A DNA stretch of 64,000 nucleotides from Diplonema papillatum (taxonomy: Eukaryota; Euglenozoa; Diplonemea; Diplonemida; Diplonemidae), in NCBI GenBank assembly GCA_030068145.1, contig JAPJBO010000114.1:1-64000 (forward strand), given 5' to 3'. Shown here piece by piece: positions 11,057-20,827 of the stretch (the stretch's first letter is position 1; the number at the start of each line of letters is the position of its first letter). The notes beneath the pieces are model-generated. The model did not search any database. It had not been told where the DNA came from and saw only the letters and a list, made by a program, of their open reading frames with translations. Both the position numbers and the translations under genes were made by a program.

Positions 11057-11686
11057 TCATTTGGAAGGTCCATCATCATTTTCGGGGGTGGCCCCACAAC
11101 AGCCGCAACAGCAACAGAAAAGTTGCAGGACGTTCATGGTTCTCACACGCGATGGTGCAATAGTCCCAGGTCGACCCTTCTGCAGATGGTGCCTAACCTG
11201 GTTCCATGTGTCGATGAAGTCGATGCGCTTTGAGCTACCGCCCAATGTCCAGATACTCGGCACTACACTCCATGCGAACAAGACCTCGCCGCCCCGTCTC
11301 ATGAACACGACCCCTGGCTGTACACAGCCATGCGGGTAGTAGCTTCGGCGACCAATTTTCGGGTGTATTGGCTGATCCTCCGGCATTATGATGGCAAGCC
11401 CAGGCAGTGCCTCTGTCTGCATCTTCTTAGCTACAAGATTCTCGGGGTCTCCGAGCATTTGCACCTCAGCGGGATTGATCTTCCAGCTCTGTGCTGTTTT
11501 ATCGACAATGCTTTGCGACTCTGAACACACACCGAAGGTGGTTACACCAGCTCGTTTCATCTGGTCTGACACTTTGTTCACACCTTGATAAAAGGTGTGA
11601 CACCCAGGTCACCAGCCCCCACGGTAGAACGTTATGCAGACAATGTCCGCATTGTTAAGAGCCTCCTGCACTCGAGACAGTGCCAT
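11057..11686 (-). CDS. Peroxiredoxin-like protein with in-frame TGA at the catalytic Cys (putative selenoprotein)
   Basis: The visible frame reads ATG at 11686 to TGA at 11057-11059, 209 residues if the internal TGA (11609-11611) is decoded. Around it the protein reads CITFYRGGW-U-PGCHTFYQG. Peroxiredoxin-like AhpC/TSA relatives have FYRGxWCPxC at this point, so TGA falls exactly on the first active-site Cys, giving UxxC. After it the fold continues: a GVCSES strand/turn, a LGDPENLVAKK segment, a QPGVVFMRRGGEVLFAW beta-hairpin and a C-terminal helix. The frame shows no other break, which argues against a pseudogene. The final Cys-rich tail (CCCCGCC) is odd. A good donor-like GTGAGA lies just before it, after APSR, so the true C-terminus may be in another exon. 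CTCAG shortly before the ATG could be an acceptor, so the 5' end is also open. Likely a thiol/selenol oxidoreductase. Confidence 0.7.
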
Positions 11687-14002
11687 GGAATCTGAGTTTT
11701 CGCTTTGACTGCTTTTGTAGATTGCGAGAAGCAAGAATGGGTGTTTTATTTTCGATCCTGTTGGGTTGTTGGCTGAATGTCCATGCACGGTTTTGTTTGA
11801 AGTTGATTAAAAGTTTCTTCTGGTGCTCTATTCCCGGTTTTTGCCAGCTCTCTGTCAACTCTTTCTCATGCTCGTGGTGTGTTCTTGAGAGCTTTGAGGT
11901 CTCCGAAAGCCGCAGATTTAAGCTGTGTTTGGACTGCTGCCTGCCTGCGATGACCTCCGGGATGCCACCTACAGTGTCGGCAGTCTCAGTGCTGTCCCCT
12001 ATTTTCTTTTCCAAACCCGGTTTTAGGTCTAAACCGGCCATTGAATTGTCTAAGCGAAATCCTGCTTTGCACAGGTTGGCTGTGTTGGAGCTTGTGTTTC
12101 CGCTACTATCAGCACTTGTCTGGGTTGCCTTTGATCTAGCGGTTGTCGACCACACGCTTCCCCTTTTTGACTGTTAACAAATGTTTCTTTTTCGTTTCCG
12201 TGTTTTCGTTTTCGTGCAGAAGAAGAATTGTTGATCTGCGCGCCTGCCGATGTACTTTGCTTCGTTTCTGCCTTTTCCGGGTGGAAGCACAGCAACAGTT
12301 GCAACCGACAACGAAAGCACGGAAAAAGTGACCCTTCTGGAATCACATAGCGAAAAGCTGGCATAGTTCGGTACTCATTTGCTTTGTACAGCTGTAAGAG
12401 GCATACGAAAAAGGGAACTTGGAGTCTCATATCACTTTCTTCCTTCAGACTTTCTCGTCTCGGTAGGTCGTGCTGGTTTGAACCTCTTGTTGTGGGTTGA
12501 TTTGTTCTCTGGAAGTAGTGACGGTCTGGTTTTGGGCACTGATTGCAATTGCAGCTTTGTTGTTAGTATCTTTGTTATAAGGATCTTTGTTGTGGTAACT
12601 GTCTGTGAGATTTTCGGTGTTTTGTAGCCTTAACTGCATCGTGGTTTGTGGGGCACTTCATTATGGTGGTGATGTTGAAATCGTCCGCTGTACTTCTGGC
12701 CTGTTAGCAGTTATCGCTCGAAAGAAAAGAACCATTTACTTTTTGAGGGATAGAACGGCAACCAGCAGGTGGGGTTGATGGCAAGTAACTCCAAAAAAGC
12801 AAAAGACAAGTTGGGGAATGAGGAGGGTGGTGGCAGAGATATTCGTACAAAAGAAAAAGAAGAAGAAAAGAGGCATGTGCTGGTTCTCTTCTTTGGAACA
12901 GAGCAAACTTCTCGTTGGGCCAGCGAGGGTGTCTCCCTCAGCAAAGCTTGACCCTGCCTCGAGAGTTTGACAACGAGTGAGTGTTGTCTGAGGCCGACAG
13001 CTAACCGAAACCTCACTCCCTTGGGAGCACTTCCATAAATTAAAAGCTGGCGAGAACCGGCAAAAACGCCTATAAAATTCAGAAAGGAAACTGAAAACAC
13101 AAAAAGAAAACTGCAAGTGTGCACTAGGGGAGACACAAAAGAAGAGGAAACCAAAGGAAAAATGCATAAGAACAGAGAGAGAAAGAGCTCGGAAAAGAAA
13201 TTGGACAAGGTTTCGGCTTTAGGGAGACCGGGGCACACGAGCAAGGACAGAAATAGAAAAAGAAGGCAAGTGCTGTTTTCAAGTCTGCAGAAACAGGCTG
13301 CCACCTACTTAGACATACGGGTTGCCTGGCTCAACAGGCAGGAAGCACTTCGAACCTGAATAAAGTAGCATCCCCATTTGGCACAACAAATGCCCCAAAC
13401 TAAGCCTGCCTTTCAACAACACTGTCACAGGTTGCGGCGGGACAGCACATCTTTGAAAAAACTGTTGTGCTACCACCGAAGCAACGACTACTAGTGGTTT
13501 GGACTTGATTCACCAATCTGTGACAATAGACTGCACAAGTCATCACCGACTGTTATGGGAATAGTGGTAATCTACCAATCATCAAGCTCCGAAAGAGCAG
13601 AACACTTCTAATTCTGATGCCCCTACTCGGATCAATGCCTTGCGCTTACGTGTAACGGTCAACCAAAGGACACGCCACAAGGCAGTGATAAGCTGGTATG
13701 ACATTAAGATCAGTGCAAGGGCTATCACGGAAAGAGCCGCTCGTCGCAAGGTGGAGGGGAAAGCCAATGGCACATAAAGGAGGGAGAATGGTGTGGGTGG
13801 ATGTGGGGCCTTGATTTCTCCTAAGATTCATCGGCAGAGTAAACATGGTTGCAATATTTTTTTTTAGTTGGGCTCGATTGGATCTGTGAACCGAAGCTTT
13901 TTTAGCGTTTATTGTGGTTTAGAGGTTCGGTGTGTTAGGGTCTCCGGTTGACCATTGAGGCTGTGAGGCGGGTGGTATGAGGGTAGTAGGTATGCTTATA
14001 TT
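11687..14002. other. No supported gene
   Basis: There are several open frames (for example minus strand 11655-12155 and 12711-13304), but their composition follows local purine or pyrimidine bias and no family was recognised. The 5' exon(s) of the peroxiredoxin-like gene could lie at the left edge. Confidence 0.4.
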
Positions 14003-14675
14003 CACGGTTGTGAAACGAATGGATTATTGTACATTATTGTATTTCCCCCGCCGACCAAGAATTATTGTATTTCTATTGTACATTATTGTACATTATTGTA
14101 TATTATTGTGTATTATTGTACATTATTTGTACATTATTGTACAGTTATTGTATATTATTGTACGATTATTGTACATTATTGTACACGCAGTGGTGCAGGG
14201 GGTAAGGCGTGTGGAAGGTTTACGACAGGTTTTACACGGAATGACCCGATGAACTCGACAGACTTCCGAACATGGTGTCTTTGTCAGGGGTGCTCGAGCG
14301 CAAAAAGACAGCGTTGCAGTTCAAGCGGAGGGTGAAGATGCAGCAGGTGCCATATCACGGGCTACCAGAAAGAGCGACAAGCATTCGGAAAGGCAGTTGT
14401 CACGACAGGTGTCTTGGCGAGGAGGACGTCTTGGTGGATCTTCACTTCGACAATCTTCACTTCGGACTCAGTTCAGTCCGGAAATTGAAGTGAAGGTTTC
14501 CCGAGGTGAAGACCCTTGATACAGACGTTTGCGTCAAAACGACATTTTCAGGGTCGAACGCAGCAGGGAAGTGAAATACATCGTATTTCGTTCTTTCTCG
14601 TTTCCCCGACCGAGCATGCTCTCCAGGGCGTGAACGGAAATACTGCCCCTTTCATTCAGATATCTGCTGCAATTG
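14003..14675 (+). repeat. Dispersed repeat, left copy of an inverted pair
   Basis: Matches the reverse complement of 30576-31227 in the same order: CACGGTTGTGAAACGAATGG, an ATTATTGTAC satellite tract, a block encoding GAACTCGACAGACTTCCGAAC, and the terminal TATCTGCTGCAATTG. The two copies are about 16 kb apart in opposite orientation. Any protein-like frames in it are shared only because the DNA is repeated. Confidence 0.8.
14029..14190 (+). repeat. ATTATTGTAC decanucleotide satellite
   Basis: Tandem ATTATTGTAC units with small variants. The same motif recurs at 15104-15130, 17474-17595 and, inverted, 31076-31206. Confidence 0.85.
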
Positions 14676-15354
14676 GGCGCAGCGAGATAGCTGTCAGAAG
14701 CTTCCCGCACCGGACTATACATCTCTGCCAACTAACTTTCGAATTGGGTGGCAAATCCAGGTGCGCCTGATGCGCCTAAAGGGGTTATGGAGTACGCGCA
14801 TTTTTTGGTAAATGCTCGGACTGTGTATTCAACATCTGGAAAAGCCTTTTTCGAGTTTGCTGTTCTGCTCAATCCTTTCTCGATCTCGCAGTTGTTTAAG
14901 TGCACTGGGCAGTTTCTTGTTGCGGCCCAGTTTGTTCGTTCATCTTTTCGTGGAGCTTCTTCCCTTCTGCAGGAGTTTGGCCCTAAGAGCCGTGGGCCAT
15001 GTGTTCTATTTGCAGAAAAGGGAGGCCGTTCCCGTCATTTCTAAGATATCAGAAGAGTGCCTGATTGCTGCTGGAGCATCAGGATCGCTGGGACTGCAGT
15101 CGTACAATAATGTATTGTATATTATTGTAAATTACCGTAAACGGAAATAAGTTGGACCGGAAATATGTTGGACCGGAAATATGTTGGACCGGACGAAAGT
15201 TGGACCGCGCGACGACCAAAACAGTTGGACCATTTTGTCCGGTCCAACATATTTCCGCCCAGGCACGTTTTCACTCAGGCGCAGAGAAGTAGCTTCATAT
15301 ACCCAATGTTAACCCCATACAACATCCAAAAAAAAAAAAAACCTATAGTTATAG

Positions 15355-15500
15355 CCAGCGGCCGGTGGTGTCGTGGGGGGGCGGCGGTAGTGGGTGGTCA
15401 TGTGGTGGGAGGTCGTGGAGGTAGTGCAGTGGGTGGGTGGTGCGGTGGGCAGTGGTGGTGGTGGGTGTGTTGTAGGCAGTGCAGTGGGTGGGGATGATGC
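15355..15500 (+). repeat. GGT/GTG-rich low-complexity tract
   Basis: Simple GTGGTGG/GGTGGTG sequence inside the DNA transposon. Non-coding. Confidence 0.6.
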
Positions 15501-16024
15501 TACAGTACGACCTCTGGATCATGGGTCTAGCAACGTACACCCTCAATTTTGGGCAATATGTAGTAGTAATTTTTCCGCGCCTGCGGCGCTGGTCTTGACG
15601 TGTGTAGTGTTAGCCGCCCTGCTGTCGCAGAAAACCGCTAAGCGGCACTCGCCTTCTTCGCATGGTTCTTTTGCTTCCCGAAGGACAGCCTCTGTGGTGG
15701 ACAGTAGCGACAACTATAAGTTAGCTCACATCAAAGTTGCCACAGTCTCTGTGGGCTACAAAGCGGTTAGCAATTCTTGCTGTGTTGCTACCTTCCATGA
15801 GCAAAACCCACCTGCACGCGCCGCATTTTGTCCGAACACCCCCCAACACAGTGTCAGTCTGAGCTCCACACACACAAAGTGCCCCGAGGACCCTGAAAAG
15901 CGCTCTGTACAACATTTGGTAGGATTTTACGTGGGGCCCAGAGCCCAAGCTACTTCCCTGCTTAGGCGGGGTTGAAAAAAAAAAATCCATGTCAAACGGT
16001 CCGGAGGACGACAGGTAAGCACAG

Positions 16025-16498
16025 ATGGAAGAATCCGGGCGCTTCATTCGGCGCTGTGCCGAGCGTTTACGCGACCACGAGGTGCGGAAACGTCTATCAG
16101 AAGTAACGCCACCGAGCTGTATGCGCGCACAGACTTTCACAAAACTACGAAAGTTACATGGCACAACTGACTTGTTGCAGGCCATCGTACGCCGAGGCAT
16201 CATGCCCTACGGTACGAAGGTCAAATGTAGAGTGCCCGGGTGTGACGAAACAGCTACATCAGACCACGTCCTGACGATAAACGACGACACCCACCTCCGC
16301 CACTATCCTGACTCAGCCGACCTACGCAACATAAGCAGCTCCACCCTCACGCGTTGGCAAATACTCGACGGCTTCGCCGCCTGCGACCCCAATATCATGC
16401 GGGCCGTAAGCGAACGCGTACGCTATCAAGAGCCAGGAGGCAAAGCAGCTGAATGGGCAACCTGGCTTATTCATGAACTCAAGACGCGCTCCGGATAG
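16025..16498 (+). CDS. Unrecognised 157-residue ORF inside the transposon
   Basis: An ATG-initiated frame runs to TAG. It is basic in its N-terminal half, then carries KCRVPGCDETATSDHVL, a Cys-x4-Cys...His cluster reminiscent of the zinc-binding tail of some reverse transcriptases and other transposon proteins. The C-terminal third is helix-like and charged. It lies between the left terminal repeat and the HTH frame, so it is most likely an element passenger or a remnant. I cannot assign a function. Confidence 0.4.
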   Translation: MEESGRFIRRCAERLRDHEVRKRLSEVTPPSCMRAQTFTKLRKLHGTTDLLQAIVRRGIMPYGTKVKCRVPGCDETATSDHVLTINDDTHLRHYPDSADLRNISSSTLTRWQILDGFAACDPNIMRAVSERVRYQEPGGKAAEWATWLIHELKTRSG

Positions 16499-16647
16499 AC
16501 AGGAGGAAGACAGGACGACGACGACTACTCACTCCCACCGCCACCCTTTTTTTCACCCCCAAAACTCCCCGAGCAGAACAAAACCAAACAAAAAGAAAGG
16601 TCGCAAGACACCAATCTGAACGTCATTTGATCGTCGGAAACACAAAA

Positions 16648-17433
16648 ATGTCCCTTGACAAATGGGTGGTCAAGCGCGAGAAGTGCGAAGCACTTGAACA
16701 AGCCGTGGCGGGAAACGGTGCGGTGACAAAGAAGCAGGCGCTGGCGATCCAAGCAGAAGTGCGCGACAAGAACAAAGCAAAGGATGCAGCACTTCGCCAC
16801 GGCAAGAAGGGGGTGGAGTGGTGCGAAACCGACAGGGAAAAGATCGCGGACTATGTAAGGGTGTACGGCTTGAACGGTGCCATCAGGCAATGGTCAGCGG
16901 ACGGGAACGAGAGAACACTGTCCAAAGGAAGCGCAAAGCGGTTTTATGACGGTTCTGTCAAACTCGACGAGAAGCCAGTGGCGGGGAAAAGGGGCCGTCC
17001 GGCCCTGTTGTCAGAAGACGAGGAAAAACAGCTGTTCAGGCTTCTTACTGTTGCCCGGGTGACTGGCACTGCTGTGACTACGAACTTCGTCAGCAACTCA
17101 GCACGAGGATTAGTAAAGGCGTCTGCTGAACCGGAGCGCTTGGAGAGTGCAAACACTCTGTCGGCAGACTGGGCACGGAAGCTACTCAACCGCCGGAATT
17201 ACTACATTTTTGCGTTTGCACTCTACCAAAGCAAAGGGGCAGACGGATGGGACACTGCGGGTTGTGCCGCGCAGTGTTCTAGAACTCCTGGCGGCGGGCT
17301 CATGCGCGACTTGCAAACTAAGGAAGTGAAGCCAGTGTTGGTCAGTGGTCAGCCGCGAAATTTCACTAAGTGCACAGGACCCCCCGAAAATAGTTGGACC
17401 GGACAAAAGTTGGACCGCGAGAGCCCGAAATAG
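16648..17433 (+). pseudogene. Truncated transposase N-terminal region (HTH, pogo/Tc-like)
   Basis: The first ATG of the frame is at 16648, giving 261 residues. Residues ~1-190 look like the DNA-binding part of a CENP-B/pogo-type transposase: a helical N-terminus, a segment reading YVRVYGLNGAIRQW, the linker KRGRPALLSEDEEKQL, then a second HTH-like segment ending SADWARKLLNRRNY. After that the sequence changes character and no DDE triad follows. The frame runs to the right terminal repeat. I read it as a transposase that lost its catalytic domain, possibly now only a DNA-binding remnant. Confidence 0.55.
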
Positions 17434-17473
17434 GTGAGTTGGACCATTTTGTTCAACTTATTTCCGTTTACGG

Positions 17474-17595
17474 TATTGTACATTCTTGTACATTATTGTA
17501 AATTATTGTAAATTATTGTATTATTGTACAGTATTGTATACAATAATATACGAAAATCTGTACAATAAAAATACAATAAAATACAATAAACGATT
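17474..17595 (+). repeat. ATTATTGTAC satellite, right of the transposon
   Basis: Continuation of the satellite also found at 14029 and 15104, here degenerating into TACAATAAAA units. Confidence 0.75.
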
Positions 17596-18044
17596 CGTAT
17601 CACAACCGTGTTATATACTTTAACTACGGCGAGCCATGTTTGTAAGTGTTGCGACCGACACCAAGAAGAACTTTTTTATGGGACTTTATATTTTCGTGTA
17701 ATCCCGACTATTTTTGGTCATTTGATCCCGTGTGTACAAGCCTGTGCACGAGTCCAGGGTGTACGACCATGACTGCATGTATGCATCTTGTCAATGAACC
17801 ATCATTTCTACAAACCCGTAATGTCCGTTGAGTACGTGATTTGTTATTCATCGCATTCCAGCTGGCATCCTTCGATCGATGTTGTTGAAAATGTCATGCA
17901 GACCAGTCAACTTACAAGAGCGGAGTTTTGATGATGAGAAGACCCCAAGTGTATTGCATTGACTCTGAGTGCCCAGGTTTTCTGGACTCAGTCACAAGGA
18001 GTTGCCTAACAAAACTTCAAAAGAAACATGAAAGTAGGGGTATT
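17596..18044. other. No gene seen
   Basis: No repeat or coding sequence was recognised here. Confidence 0.4.
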
Positions 18045-19030
18045 TCCCTTCGAGCCATCAAAACAAACTTAATTCCCTAACAGCCAGCAAAAACAAATTT
18101 ATTTCCCTTCGAGCCAGCAAAACAAATTTAATTCCCTAACATGGTGTGATCCACCCTGGAGTTTTTCCGGGTTTGTGCCGGGTTTGTGCCGGGTTTGCAC
18201 CGGGCATATGGATCACACCATAACAGCCAGCAAAAAAAAACTTAATTCCCTAACAGCCAGCGAAAACAATTGCATTCCCTTACAGCCAGCAAAACAAATT
18301 TAATTCCCTTATAGCACTTGACCAGAACAGTCCACCAGCCTGGACAGCTTGACCACACCAGTCCCACCAGTCTGGACGCCTGGACCGGATGACCAGTTCT
18401 ACCAGCCTGAGTGGGGAACATTAGAGCAGGACCTGTCTGCTGTAGGAAGGAGTGGCGATGAAAGGACAAGATTGTTAAAAGTCACACGAGAACATAATTC
18501 ATGGCATTAAGTTTGAAAGTACGAATCACAGGACGTGGAACATGATTCGTAGGACCGCTGAGCACAAAGTTCCCTAGTTTTCAAAACACCGCAACGGAGC
18601 AGGCGCCCGGCAGGCAATAGGCTCGGTCAGGACTGATCCCTCACACCGAAGTGATCACGGGTTGCCTTGTGAGCGTAGATGCGCGGGGCTGAACTCAGGC
18701 TGCATGAGTGGGTTTGTCAGGTAACGATGGCCCTCCACACCGGATCTCAAGAGTACTCTTCGTTTCCAAAAGTCGTGATCAAGTCTGTATACCCACAGAA
18801 GGCGCGAACTTAACGCAAGGACCCTTCAGGCGTGGAACGCATTGGTCAGAAAAGCAAACACCGCAACGGAGCAGGCGCCCGGCAGGCATTAGGCTGGCTC
18901 GAAGGGAAAAAGATTTGTTTTTGCTGGCTCGAAGGGAAGAGATTTTGTTTTGCTGGCTCGAAGGGAAATAAATTTGTTTTTGCTGGCAGTTAGGGAATTT
19001 CAATTGTACCTGCTGGCTATAAGGTAAATT
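18045..19030. mobile_element. Element bounded by inverted arrays of ~30-bp units
   Basis: The left side (18045-18320) carries repeated TTCCCTAACAGCCAGCAAAA / TTCCCTTCGAGCCAGCAAAA units. The right side (18893-19030) carries the same units inverted (TTTTGCTGGCTCGAAGGGAA). The middle holds a direct repeat of about 40 bp (18584-18623 and 18856-18895, including CGCAACGGAGCAGGCGCCCG) and no gene. Foldback-type non-autonomous elements look like this. Confidence 0.6.
18140..18222. mobile_element. 83-bp mini-element with ATGGTGTGATCCA terminal inverted repeats
   Basis: Begins ATGGTGTGATCCA and ends TGGATCACACCAT. Between them is a short tandem array of TGCCGGGTTTG. It is nested in the left array of the larger element. 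Related sequences lie at 35436-35538 and 37998-38103. Confidence 0.7.
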
Positions 19031-19453
19031 GCTCATAAAAGTAAGACAGGTTTAGAACTAAAACAAGTCACCTTTCTCGCTCTTTCTTTTCCTCTTTTGC
19101 TTTTTCCTGTGAGTGGAAACGTTCCGCTGCTTCCGTATTCCTGAAAGGTGTATGCAGTCATGCGGAAACGCTGTGCATCGGATGAACACGGGTTCGTTTA
19201 TCTTCTTTGCGCAAAAGATGCGCATCAAACCCAAGCTGTGGTTTGAAAGGCGAATCCGTCTAACCACCCCTCCCTCTCCCGTTTCTTTCTCTTCCGCGCT
19301 CTGTCTGCATTATATTTCTCTACATCTGCATTTCTGCGCAGCCGGCGACCGCGGGCTCTGTCAGAGCGGGGACCCGGTCTCTTCGTTGTTGCAATTCTCG
19401 CTTGACAACGGCACACAAGCCGAGCAGGCGGTGCATCACAGGAAGGCTGAGCA

Positions 19454-20827
19454 CTACTTCTTCGCGTGCTTTGTGAGCCAGTCCACAACCTCCGTTATGT
19501 TCGTCCGTTGCGTCGCACTGTTGAGAGAAGGAAATTTTGGCTTGTATCGGACAGTCCCGTATGGGTGTACCGATGTCCCCCACGAGCCCGGAGTCTTTGA
19601 CCGTCCTGGTGCTGGTTCTTATGATGAGGCAATGAGCCTCCGAATCTAAAAAACATCCGTCAGGAATGCAGCCCCACAGCAGACCGTTTCTTCACACGAT
19701 GGAGGCGTCCTCAATTCTGAATTTCCGCTGACAGGTGACTCTGTTTTCATTGAAAACTTCTTCTTCTGAAAGCGAAAACTCTTTGGAGCATACCTGATCT
19801 GAGTAATCATCCAGGTGTTTTCGGAGATGTAGTCGAGATTCATTTCCTTGATGACCTGTGTGCGTGAGAACGAAAACAAATGCGTTTTTTTTCATATAGA
19901 AGCTACACTAGAGAAATGATCGGGCACAGATTGACTACCCTCGCCTCCCTGTGTGCTGCAAACTGTTCGGTGCTGCAAACTGTTCGAGCTTCGGTGTCAA
20001 GCCTGTTAACAAGTAAGCTAAAAGCAGGACATACATCTTCCTTGACCATATGCGGATCGAGATCAATTTTGTTTAGGACGATGAGGAGTGGTAGGCCGTG
20101 CAAGTGCCGATCTTCGAGCAGTTTATGCAACTCTTTTTTAGCGATGTGGATTCGTTCGAACTGTGTGGGTGTAAGCGTAAGTTTCGGGCCTCGTTGGGCC
20201 CGACCAGTGGTTGTTCAAATGCAGACAATGCCCAACCTCTTTGCAGCCAGTCGACCCATAAGCCTCTGCAGATGTAGTACTGCAAACACATGACGCCGCA
20301 GGCATTCCCCGGCGCCTGTGCTCGCTATGGAGGGTGCTGCCGCTCATCTGCCGGAGCCGTCCTAAAGTGACCCCAGCCGGATTCAGCTGCTGTCCAAGTC
20401 GTACGGAGACGAAAACACTCGGAGGGGCCGCCTGTTCTTTCGAGGGGGAGAAACAAGACAACTCACAAACGCTTACACCGTGATTTACCTACGTTTTGTG
20501 TGGGCAACAGCGCATCACAAGAAGAGAAAAGAACCATACATCATTGCTAGCGACCACAAACACTATCACGTCGCATCCTTGAGTGTATCGAGGCCACTCG
20601 CCTCGAAACCGTTCTTGCCCCCCGAGATCCCATACTTTCATCATTACGCCTTCTTTCTTGACGGCTTTCACGTTCAGCCCCACCGTGGGCATCGTCTCAG
20701 CAGGATAGCCGGAGGACAGGATGTTGAGAAGTGTGGTTTTTCCGCTGTTTTCGAGACCGACTAAGCAGAGTTCGATTCGCTTGTTTCCTCCAAAGAGGTC
20801 CTTTAGCTTCGCTTGCAAAGGACCCAT
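19454..20827 (-). CDS. Arl8-like small GTPase, copy 1 (4 exons)
   Basis: Exons 20540-20827, 20035-20160, 19794-19855 and 19454-19517 join to 179 residues (ATG at 20827, TAG at 19454). Introns are GT-AG (donors GTATGG, GTATGT, GTATGC) of 379, 179 and 276 bp. G-motifs: GLENSGKT (24-31), DLGGQ (67-71), NKID (126-129) and SAT (159-161). The length, the ELCLVGLENSGKTT opening and the end VVDWLTKHAKK match Arl8 (about 186 aa) better than Arf1 or Arl2. Arl8 GTPases act on lysosome/endosome positioning and fusion through kinesin adaptors and HOPS. The N-terminus is MGPLQAKLK: Gly2 is present, but Pro3 and Ala6 make myristoylation unlikely. A second copy with the same intron positions is at 32452. Confidence 0.88.

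Larger units (their letters stand above)
15133..17475. mobile_element. TA-flanked DNA transposon (Tc1/pogo-like), probably non-autonomous
   Basis: The ends are inverted: CCGTAAACGGAAATAAGTTG from 15135, and its reverse complement (one or two changes just inside) ending at 17473. Each end is bordered by TA, the target duplication expected of Tc1/mariner/pogo transposons. Subterminal GTTGGACC repeats lie at 15151-15250 and 17393-17445 in both orientations. Both sides outside are ATTATTGTAC satellite, the apparent insertion target. Inside are two frames (16025 and 16648). No complete DDE catalytic domain is visible, so mobility would need an enzyme in trans. Confidence 0.7.

Noticed and set aside
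12711-13304. 197-residue minus-strand frame rich in Leu/Phe/Ser
   Set aside because: It reads a purine-rich plus strand. Composition alone explains the hydrophobic look, and overlapping frames look the same.
14516-14770. Protein-like frame shared with 30295-30735
   Set aside because: The similarity comes from the inverted dispersed repeat. The frame has no domain and differs outside the repeat.
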